Source: Candidatus Rifleibacteriota bacterium | Lineage (GTDB): Bacteria; Riflebacteria; Ozemobacteria; Ozemobacterales; Ozemobacteraceae | NCBI GenBank assembly: GCA_022704885.1 | Contig: JAKJFO010000251.1 | Span: forward strand, 323-5,548 | Length of the DNA stretch: 5,226 nt | Reading direction: 5' to 3' | In this document: one piece after another, positions 1 to 5,226 of the stretch | Position numbering within the stretch: the stretch's first letter is position 1 | Layout of the letters: every line of letters starts with the position of its first letter | The notes under the pieces: model-generated | What the model saw: the letters and a program-made list of their open reading frames with translations, nothing else | What the model was told of the DNA's origin: nothing | The model's database searches: none | Position numbers and translations under genes: made by a program

Positions 1-1
1 T

Positions 2-928
2 GTCGTCAGAGGTTATATTGCCTGGGCCATTGCGCGACAGCAGGAGCGACAGACCCGCCAGACTTTCGGCCGCTTCATTTCAGCAGCAGTCGTCGATGAA
101 ATTCTGAGAACGCCCGGTGGTCTCAAGACCGGCAGCGAAAAGAAGGAGCTCAGCGTCATCTTCACCGATCTTGCCGGTTTCACCACGATCTCAGAGAAGC
201 TCGAACCCGAGCAACTGACCGAACTGATGAACGAATACCTCGACGAAATGACGCGCATTCTCTTCAAATTCGGCGGAACTCTTGACAAGTATATTGGTGA
301 CGCAATCATGGGCTTCTGGAACCACCCCCGCCCACAGCCCGACCATGCACAGCGCGCAACCGAATGCGCGATGGCCATGCAGGTTAAACTGGCTGAACTG
401 CGAGAAAAATGGCTGAAGCGCGGTCTGCCGAAGGTCGAAGTCAGGGCTGGCATCAATGCAGCGGTCTGCATGGTCGGATTTATCGGCAGCGAGATACAGA
501 TGAACTTTACCTGCCTCGGTGACGGCGTAAATCTCGCGTCACGCCTGGAGGGTGCCAACAAGGCTTACGGAACCTATATCATGATCTCTGATTCAGTGCA
601 CAAGCAGATTGACCGCGATCTTATCAGCACGCGCTTTCTCGACTATCTCACAGTCAAAGGCAAGCTCAAGCCAATCGAGGTGTTTGAGGTCAGGGGTTAC
701 CGCCGCGACGAAAGCGCAGCCTGGCTCGAAGCAGAACCGATTTACCAGAGAGCTCTCGAAAAATATCTCGCCCGCAACTGGAACGAAGCCATCGAGTCGT
801 TCGAAAATGTACTGAAACTCTACCCTGGTGACGGCCCGACCGAAATGTACATCGAGCGTTGCCAACATTTTAAACTGACCCCGCCCCCAGAGGACTGGGA
901 CGGCAGCTACAGCCTCAAAACCAAATAG
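2..928 (+). CDS. Class III adenylate cyclase, C-terminal part (5' end outside window)
   Basis: The protein probably makes cAMP from ATP. The frame is open from the left edge to a TAG at 926-928, giving 308 residues without a visible start. An internal Met at 227 would cut off the first metal-binding Asp, so it is not the start. The cyclase domain spans roughly residues 48-220. FTDLAGFT carries the first metal-binding Asp (D56), and DKYIGDAIMGFW carries the adenine-contacting Lys (K96) and the second metal Asp (D100). LGDGVNLASRLEG carries the transition-state Asn and Arg (N177, R181). The purine-specifying position seven residues before that Asn is Thr (T170), the Lys/Thr pairing of class IIIb adenylate cyclases. 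Residues 1-35, ending FGRFISAAVVDEIL, look like the exit of a last membrane helix and the linker usual in CHASE2-cyclases. A TPR-like helical pair (about 246-288) and a PPPEDWDG tail follow, also typical of that group. CHASE2 itself is inferred, because the N-terminus is missing. Confidence 0.93.
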   Translation, partial: VVRGYIAWAIARQQERQTRQTFGRFISAAVVDEILRTPGGLKTGSEKKELSVIFTDLAGFTTISEKLEPEQLTELMNEYLDEMTRILFKFGGTLDKYIGDAIMGFWNHPRPQPDHAQRATECAMAMQVKLAELREKWLKRGLPKVEVRAGINAAVCMVGFIGSEIQMNFTCLGDGVNLASRLEGANKAYGTYIMISDSVHKQIDRDLISTRFLDYLTVKGKLKPIEVFEVRGYRRDESAAWLEAEPIYQRALEKYLARNWNEAIESFENVLKLYPGDGPTEMYIERCQHFKLTPPPEDWDGSYSLKTK

Positions 929-959
929 TCCTCCGTCACGATTGAATATGGATTGTATT

Positions 960-1032
960 TGTCATTGCGAGCGAAGCGAAGCAATCCTTCTGCCTGTGAG
1001 ATTGCTTCGTCGCTTCACTCCTCGCAATGACA
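960..1032. repeat. Large imperfect inverted repeat (GTCATTGCGAG-type palindromic element)
   Basis: The left arm (960-986) and right arm (1000-1032) are inverted copies separated by a 13-base loop. The outer 12 bases (TGTCATTGCGAG on the left, its complement on the right) and the inner 10 (CGAAGCAATC) pair exactly. The right arm is six bases longer, best explained by two 3-base gaps in the left arm plus one mismatch. The left arm also contains a short direct repetition of GCGAA. From memory, closely similar palindromes starting GTCATTGCGAG and ending GAAGCAATC occur as dispersed intergenic repeats in many unrelated bacteria, often between convergent genes as here. No transposase or protein is encoded in it. 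Confidence 0.85.
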
Positions 1033-1038
1033 GTTTTT
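960..1038 (+). terminator. Possible Rho-independent terminator for the cyclase gene
   Basis: The inverted repeat would fold in RNA as a long GC-containing stem, and on the plus strand it is followed at once by five T residues (1034-1038). It starts 31 bases after the cyclase stop codon. On the minus strand the stem is followed by AAATACAATCC, with no U run, so it would be a poorer terminator for the flavoprotein gene coming the other way. The stem is longer and less perfect than a typical terminator, so this may be a secondary role of a dispersed repeat. Confidence 0.4.
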
Positions 1039-1070
1039 AAACATGTATTCAACTTTGACAGATGAGTAGT

Positions 1071-1646
1071 TTATTCTTTAATCTTCTTGAGCAGCCAGGC
1101 CATGTTTTTGCCGAGAATGCGCATAGTATTGAGGCCTTCTTCGTCTTCACTGACCTGCCGCTCGGCGCGACCAACGCCGAGGTTCCAGTAAACCGAACCG
1201 GGCACGATCATCTGCTGAATGAAAAAGAACTTGTTGATCGCGTCGAACACGTTACAGGAACCGGCGCGACGAACCGCTACCACGGCGGCGCCAACCTTGC
1301 GCTTGAACAGGTGACCGTTAGCAATGCCAACGTAGCCGGCGCGATCGATCAAAGCCTTGACTTCAGTAGTGACATTGGCGAAATAAGTCGGCGAACCGAT
1401 GACAATGCCGTCAGCCGCTGCCATTTTCGCAATTACCTTGTTGATCATGTCGGTTTCGATCGTGCACTTGCCATCTTTGTTCTCAAAGCACTGCCGACAC
1501 GCCAGACAGCCGCGCACCGAGTTTCCCCCGAGATTGACCACTTCGGTCTCGATACCTTCATCGTGCAGCTCGGCAAACATGGTATCGATGAGCAACGCCG
1601 TGTTGCCATTCGGTCTGGGACTTCCGTTGATCGCTAATACTTTCAT
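1071..1646 (-). CDS. Iron-sulfur flavoprotein-like NAD(P)H-dependent FMN reductase (flavodoxin fold)
   Basis: This 191-residue protein has the flavodoxin-like fold of the NADPH-dependent FMN reductase family and is complete in length. The phosphate loop for FMN is [11 protein letters not shown] (residues 6-16). The second flavin-contacting segment is [19 protein letters not shown] (84-102). Between them lies a compact cysteine cluster, CLACRQC...C (C47, C50, C53, C61; spacing CX2CX2CX7C), the arrangement that binds a [4Fe-4S] cluster in archaeal iron-sulfur flavoproteins (Isf). The C-terminal part ([10 protein letters not shown], then [19 protein letters not shown]) is typical of bacterial relatives. 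It is a likely cytosolic electron carrier or reductase of unknown substrate. The ATG at 1646 is preceded by AAGGAG with 5-base spacing, which supports this start. It lies 79 bases downstream of the hybrid kinase and converges with the cyclase. Cluster binding is inferred from spacing only; the cysteines could instead be redox-active or bind another metal. Confidence 0.92.
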   Translation of the reverse strand: MKVLAINGSPRPNGNTALLIDTMFAELHDEGIETEVVNLGGNSVRGCLACRQCFENKDGKCTIETDMINKVIAKMAAADGIVIGSPTYFANVTTEVKALIDRAGYVGIANGHLFKRKVGAAVVAVRRAGSCNVFDAINKFFFIQQMIVPGSVYWNLGVGRAERQVSEDEEGLNTMRILGKNMAWLLKKIKE

Positions 1647-1688
1647 GGTGACTCCTTATTTTCCTGGTGCGCTGTCATTTATCGAACC

Positions 1689-1717
1689 ATTCTAATCGCT
1701 CATCGCCCGGCATGCAA
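1689..1717 (-). promoter_or_regulatory. Candidate sigma-70-like promoter for the flavoprotein gene
   Basis: On the minus strand, TTGCAT (1717-1712) and TAGAAT (1694-1689) are separated by exactly 17 bases. The -10 box matches TATAAT at five of six positions, the -35 box matches TTGACA at only three. The site lies just after the hybrid kinase stop codon and about 40 bases before the flavoprotein ATG, a sensible position. Such matches occur by chance, so this is tentative. If real, the flavoprotein gene can be expressed apart from the kinase operon. Confidence 0.3.
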
Positions 1718-1725
1718 GAGTGCAC

Positions 1726-3798
1726 TCATCTGGCAAGACTGCGACCACGTCCGGAAGCCTGCAACGCCTGCCGGCATGTAGCCAGAAGCGTTTTAACCGT
1801 TACCGGTTTCTGTAGAAACAGGAAATTGCCGACCTTCTGGTTTTTGCTGGCCAGGTCATTCTCAGGGTAACCCGACATATAGATTACCGAAGTTTCGGGG
1901 TGCAGATCGCGCACTTTGGCACAGACTTCCGGGCCGCGCATTTCCGGCATGACAAGATCTGAAATGATCAGATGAATCGGATCTTTGAAAGCTGCCGCAC
2001 GCTCAACCGCTTCTATCGGGTTCGAACTTTCGATGACGAAATAGCCGGAACGGCTGAGAACCTCGCAGACCAGACCAAGAACCGCCTTGTCGTCTTCGAC
2101 CACCATTACCGTCGCAGCAAATGCGGGTGGCGGCTCTGAAGGCGGCTCAGCGACTGGCAAAAACTGTTCCTTGCTCAGCGGCAGGTAAATATGAAAAATC
2201 GTGCCGCTGCCAGGCTCGCTGTAGGCCCATATTGAACCGCCGTGCTGCTTGACTATGCCGTAAGATGTTGCCAGGCCCAGGCCAGTTCCATTCTCACGAC
2301 CCTTGGTGGTGAAAAACGGCTCAAAAATATGCGTAAGCGTCTGCTTATCGATGCCCATGCCGCTGTCGCGGAACGAAATGAGAACGTATGCCCCTGGTAT
2401 CAGGTCAGGAACCTGCCTGACACAGGTGTCGTCAAAATCAACCTGTGAAATGCCTATGCTGATTATGCCACCGCCCGGCATGGCATCGCGTGCGTTGACA
2501 GCCAGATTCATCAACACCTGTTCGATCTGGCCGATGTCGGCAATAATCGGCAGTGGCTTTTCTGACAGCTGCACTTCGAGTTTGATGTCTTCGCCAATCA
2601 TACGTGCCAGCAGGCTTTTAAAGCCTTCTACCACGGTATTCACATCAAGGTGACGCATTTCTAGAACCTGTTTACGGCTGAAGGCCAGCAGTTGTCTGGT
2701 CAGGCCACGTGCACGCAGGCCGGCCTGATAGATTTCGTTGGCAAAATCGTGCTGTTTACTGTCATTGTGATTGCGCGAGACCATGATCTCAGAATATCCA
2801 AGAATGACCGACAGCAGGTTATTGAAATCATGCGCGATGCCGCCGGCAAGACGGCCGAGAGACTCCATTTTCTGGCTGTGCTGCAGCTGTTCTTCGAGCA
2901 TTCTGTTCTGTTTTTCAGACTCGAGACGCTCGGTTATGTCTCTGATCACGCAGATATAGCCAAGCAGTGCGTCTTCGTCGCTGCGCAGACAAAATACGCT
3001 GGATTCGCCGGGAAACACGCTGCCATCGCCGCGTTTGAAACTCAGCTGCTGCAGAGAACTCTGAGAATCATACAATCCCTCAAGCACTCTGCCCATCTTA
3101 TCGAAGTCTTCATCGGCGCCATAGATGATGCGGGTACTTTGTCCGAGTATTTTATTGCCGGCATGACCGAACATCTTTTCGAAGGCAGGGTTCCAGTCGG
3201 TGATGTGACGACTGGTATCGGTAACCAGAATGGCATCGCGAATACTGTTATAGAGCTGGCGATATCGCCGCTCGCTGCTGGCCAGAACCTTCTCGGTCTC
3301 CTTGCGGGCAGCAACTTCCTTTTCGAGTTCGAGCATCTTCTGCTCGAGTTTGCGCACCAGCCGCTCACTGTAAAGTTTGAATACTTCTTCTTCGCTGGCC
3401 GGTTGAGCAATCTTCGCGGTCTCGCCTTTACGTGCCTCTTGAGCGACTTCTTTTATCGTTCTGATCATCAGCTCAGGCTCGCACGGCTTGACGACAAAGC
3501 GACTGGCACCTACTTTCATGGCCAGCTCTTCGTCCTGTGTACCGGTGTAGGTCGCCGTGTAGAAAATTACCGGTATGGCAGCCGTCTTCGGATCCGCCTT
3601 AATCTTGCGACAAAGCTGAAAGCCGTCCATGATTGGCATTAGAATATCACTGATGATCAGATCAACTTTTTCTCTCTGCAGATATGCCAAAGCGTCTTCG
3701 CCGTTGGCGCAGGCATTGACCGTATAACCGTTTCCGCTAAGCAGCGCCTGGAGAAAATAAAGATTGTCTTCGCGGTCATCGACAATGAGTATATGCAT
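1726..3798 (-). CDS. Hybrid sensor histidine kinase, REC-PAS-HisKA-HATPase-REC
   Basis: This is a 690-residue cytosolic hybrid kinase with no membrane segment. The N-terminal receiver (about 1-120) has the acidic pair D7/D8, phospho-acceptor D51 in SDILMPIMDG, switch T81 and K104. A charged coiled coil (about 142-178) leads to a PAS domain (about 179-290) ending YICVIRDITER. The dimerisation/phosphotransfer domain has H323 in GGIAHDFNNLLSVILGYSE, the HDFNN type shared with CckA. The ATPase domain shows NLAVNARDAM (N435), FRDSGMGI (D478), FEPFFTTKG and GTGLGLATSYG. After a proline-rich linker (about 551-559) comes a C-terminal receiver (about 563-680) with E568/D569/D570, D614, S642 and K664. 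All catalytic residues are present. The ATG at 3798 follows GAGAGG with 6-base spacing. The N-terminal receiver could let another kinase, such as the upstream one, control it; the C-terminal receiver could pass phosphate on to an HPt protein or act as a sink. The PAS ligand is unknown. Confidence 0.95.
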   Translation of the reverse strand: MHILIVDDREDNLYFLQALLSGNGYTVNACANGEDALAYLQREKVDLIISDILMPIMDGFQLCRKIKADPKTAAIPVIFYTATYTGTQDEELAMKVGASRFVVKPCEPELMIRTIKEVAQEARKGETAKIAQPASEEEVFKLYSERLVRKLEQKMLELEKEVAARKETEKVLASSERRYRQLYNSIRDAILVTDTSRHITDWNPAFEKMFGHAGNKILGQSTRIIYGADEDFDKMGRVLEGLYDSQSSLQQLSFKRGDGSVFPGESSVFCLRSDEDALLGYICVIRDITERLESEKQNRMLEEQLQHSQKMESLGRLAGGIAHDFNNLLSVILGYSEIMVSRNHNDSKQHDFANEIYQAGLRARGLTRQLLAFSRKQVLEMRHLDVNTVVEGFKSLLARMIGEDIKLEVQLSEKPLPIIADIGQIEQVLMNLAVNARDAMPGGGIISIGISQVDFDDTCVRQVPDLIPGAYVLISFRDSGMGIDKQTLTHIFEPFFTTKGRENGTGLGLATSYGIVKQHGGSIWAYSEPGSGTIFHIYLPLSKEQFLPVAEPPSEPPPAFAATVMVVEDDKAVLGLVCEVLSRSGYFVIESSNPIEAVERAAAFKDPIHLIISDLVMPEMRGPEVCAKVRDLHPETSVIYMSGYPENDLASKNQKVGNFLFLQKPVTVKTLLATCRQALQASGRGRSLAR

Positions 3799-3817
3799 CG
3801 AGTACCTCTCTTAAGAT

Positions 3818-4186
3818 CTACTGACCCAAAAACTGCGTGATTTCATCGACAAAGGTGTCAGGATTGATCGGCTTTTCTATGTAACCGTTGGCGCCTGCCG
3901 CCAGTATCTGTTCGCGGTCACCCACCATTGCATAAGAGGTTACCGCAATAATCGGTACGTGGTCAAGTTCGTGATGTTTTTTAAGCTCGGCGGCTACGGC
4001 ATAGCCATCCATTTCCGGCAGCTGGATATCGAGCAGAATGGCATCGGGGATATGCTCGAGCGCCATCTGCACGCCCAACCGGCCATTTTCTGCACCAAGC
4101 ACTTTGAAACCCTTTTTTTCGAGCAGAAAGCGCATCATATAGAAATTCTGCTCGTTGTCTTCAATTATCAGCAGTGTTTTTGCCAT
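3818..4186 (-). CDS. Single-domain response regulator (CheY/DivK-like receiver)
   Basis: This 122-residue protein is a lone receiver domain without an output domain. Visible residues are the acidic pocket E9/D10, phospho-acceptor D53 in LLDIQLPEMDGY, the switch T83 in AVTSYAM, and K105 in IEKPI. The DIQLPEMDG and GDREQILAAGANGYIEKPI stretches resemble DivK and the receivers that accompany membrane hybrid kinases. It starts inside the 3' end of the upstream kinase gene (26-base overlap) and ends 19 bases before the hybrid kinase, so it sits in the middle of the operon. The likely role is a phosphate shuttle or an allosteric partner that acts by protein contact, most probably phosphorylated by the kinase encoded just upstream. 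The pairing with that kinase is an inference from gene order. Confidence 0.93.
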   Translation of the reverse strand: MAKTLLIIEDNEQNFYMMRFLLEKKGFKVLGAENGRLGVQMALEHIPDAILLDIQLPEMDGYAVAAELKKHHELDHVPIIAVTSYAMVGDREQILAAGANGYIEKPINPDTFVDEITQFLGQ

Positions 4187-5225
4187 GCTCTGCCTCCTTA
4201 TTTACCGGGAAGGAAACGTAAAAGGTGCTGCCCTGCCCCGGCCGGCTTTTTACGTCAATGCTTCCACCCATCATTTCAAGCAGCTTGCGACAAATCGACA
4301 GGCCAAGACCGGTGCCCTCGTGTTTGCGCGCCAGACCGGAGTCGATCTGCCGAAACGGCTCGAAAATCGTCTGCAACGCTGATTCTTCCATGCCAATGCC
4401 CGAATCAGCGACTTCGATCAGACACCTGCCGTTCTCGATGCGGCATGCCAGGCTGACAAAGCCCTTTTCGGTAAATTTGACCGCATTGTTGAGAAGATTG
4501 ATGATGATCTGTTCGAAGCGCCTCTGGTCGGTCGTGACCTGGCCAACGTCATCAGCGATCTGAGAGCGCAACTCGAGGCCTTTATCCTTTGCCATCGGCG
4601 TCAGCAGCATCAGAATCTTTTCGAGCGAAGGCCTTAACGCAAAGCTGTTTGGTGCCAGCTCGAGCTGCCCGGCTTCGATCTTTGAAATATCGAGAACGTC
4701 ATTGATCAGCGAAAGCAGGTGGCGGGCGCTTTTTTGAACCATGCCAAGCTGCTTGTTCTGTTCATCATTGAGCGGCCCTGCCAGGCCCTGCAGCAATATA
4801 CCGGTAAAGCCGATTATTGAATTGAGCGGTGTACGCAATTCATGCGACATGCTGGCAAGAAAAGCTGATTTGATGCGATCAGCCGCTTCTGCCCTCTCCA
4901 TAGGAGCTGCCAGTTCGGCAGTGCGCTCGAGCACCCGGTGTTCGAGTTCCGCATGACTCTGCTGCAGTTCGGCGGTGCGCAGATTGACCTGATGTTTAAG
5001 CATCAGACTGCCGAGAATGCTCATGAACAGGAAGCCAAGCAGAACCAGGGCGATGATTTTTATTTCCTGCGGAATCTGGAAACTTACTTTGTCAGAGGTC
5101 CAGCGCTTGAGCGACTGATAATATTCTGACTGGTGATCCTGCTTGAGAAGCTTCAGATGCTTATCGATCTTTTCGAGCAGATTCAGATTGCGGCCTTTTG
5201 CCGTGGCAAAATGCAGGGCCGAAGG
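4161..5225 (-). CDS. Membrane sensor histidine kinase with periplasmic solute-binding-type sensor, C-terminal part
   Basis: The frame is open from the right edge to a TGA at 4161-4163, giving 354 visible residues; the start lies outside. A Met at 5024 lies inside the membrane helix, so it is not the true start. Residues 1-42, with LHFATAKGRN, LLEKIDKHL and YYQSLKRW, match the end of periplasmic solute-binding (SBP_bac_3-type) sensor domains fused to kinases. One membrane helix follows at about 55-76. A coiled coil (about 80-115) leads into HisKA, with the phospho-acceptor H128 in SMSHELRTPLNSIIGF. The ATPase domain has NLLNNAVKF (N247), VADSGIGM (D274), FEPFRQ and GTGLGLSICRKLLEMMGG. All catalytic residues are present and there is no receiver in this protein. 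The likely role is to sense a small periplasmic solute, perhaps an amino acid, and phosphorylate the receivers encoded downstream. The ligand cannot be read from this fragment. Confidence 0.92.
   Translation of the reverse strand, partial: PSALHFATAKGRNLNLLEKIDKHLKLLKQDHQSEYYQSLKRWTSDKVSFQIPQEIKIIALVLLGFLFMSILGSLMLKHQVNLRTAELQQSHAELEHRVLERTAELAAPMERAEAADRIKSAFLASMSHELRTPLNSIIGFTGILLQGLAGPLNDEQNKQLGMVQKSARHLLSLINDVLDISKIEAGQLELAPNSFALRPSLEKILMLLTPMAKDKGLELRSQIADDVGQVTTDQRRFEQIIINLLNNAVKFTEKGFVSLACRIENGRCLIEVADSGIGMEESALQTIFEPFRQIDSGLARKHEGTGLGLSICRKLLEMMGGSIDVKSRPGQGSTFYVSFPVNKEAEHGKNTADN
4193..4198 (-). promoter_or_regulatory. Strong ribosome binding site inside the kinase coding end
   Basis: On the minus strand AGGAGG lies 6 bases before the ATG of the response regulator at 4186. 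It falls within the last codons of the upstream kinase, whose stop is at 4161-4163. The perfect Shine-Dalgarno core fixes the regulator start and suggests that the two proteins are translated in a coupled manner. Confidence 0.8.
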
Positions 5226-5226
5226 G

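Noticed and set aside
13..561. A 182-codon minus-strand open frame opposite the cyclase
   Set aside because: It is antisense to the catalytic core of the cyclase and its translation is low-complexity, Ser/Arg-rich and unlike any known family.
227..928. Treating the Met at 227 as the cyclase start
   Set aside because: The frame is open to the left edge and the residues before 227 contain the essential FTDLAGFT metal-binding motif and the typical linker.
929..1070. A small gene or noncoding RNA in the convergent gap
   Set aside because: No open frame of useful length with a ribosome binding site is present, and the only structure is the inverted repeat, already listed. No promoter-like sequence stands out.
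1062..1637. A 191-codon plus-strand open frame opposite the flavoprotein gene
   Set aside because: It mirrors the flavoprotein coding sequence almost exactly, shows no family motif, and has no convincing ribosome binding site; the flavoprotein is clear and has a good SD.
2692..3642. A 316-codon open frame on the plus strand inside the hybrid kinase gene
   Set aside because: It lies wholly antisense to a kinase whose domains and catalytic residues are all intact, its translation shows no recognisable domain, and it reflects codon bias of the real gene.
4938..5129. A small 63-codon plus-strand frame near the right edge
   Set aside because: It is antisense to the membrane helix and coiled coil of the sensor kinase and has no supporting motif.

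Overview
The window is an ordinary-looking signal-transduction neighbourhood from a Gram-negative-type bacterium of moderate GC content. Support for that is a periplasmic-sensor histidine kinase with one visible membrane helix, CckA-like HDFNN-type kinase chemistry, and a CHASE2-type class III cyclase. Multi-receiver hybrid kinases, an Fe-S flavoprotein and a GTCATTGCGAG-type palindromic repeat would suit a Desulfobacterota-like or similar environmental lineage. That is an inference from gene style; the taxon cannot be fixed from this sequence.

Layout. Positions 2-928 (+) hold the 3' part of a class III adenylate cyclase gene, cut by the left edge. Positions 929-1070 form a 142-base convergent intergenic gap dominated by a large imperfect inverted repeat (960-1032) followed by a short T run, a plausible terminator for the cyclase. 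Everything after that is on the minus strand. Read in transcription order from the right edge: a sensor histidine kinase cut by the edge (5225-4161), a single-domain response regulator (4186-3818, overlapping the kinase by 26 bases), a REC-PAS-HisKA-HATPase-REC hybrid kinase (3798-1726, 19 bases downstream of the regulator), and after a 79-base gap an iron-sulfur flavoprotein-like reductase (1646-1071).

How the genes may work together. The first three minus-strand genes are packed tightly enough to be one operon. They form a phosphorelay set with two kinases and three receiver domains, all with an intact phospho-acceptor Asp. No HPt domain and no DNA-binding or cyclic-di-GMP output domain lies in the window, so the final output must lie outside it or work by protein-protein contact. 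The flavoprotein may be read through from the operon or have its own promoter in the 79-base gap. The cyclase is a second, probably independent, signalling gene that happens to converge on this cluster.

Both edge genes are incomplete only because the window ends there. I see no tRNA, rRNA, CRISPR array, insertion sequence or frameshifted gene. I found no convincing sign of an undescribed system. The best leads are the palindromic repeat and the receiver-rich, output-less phosphorelay.
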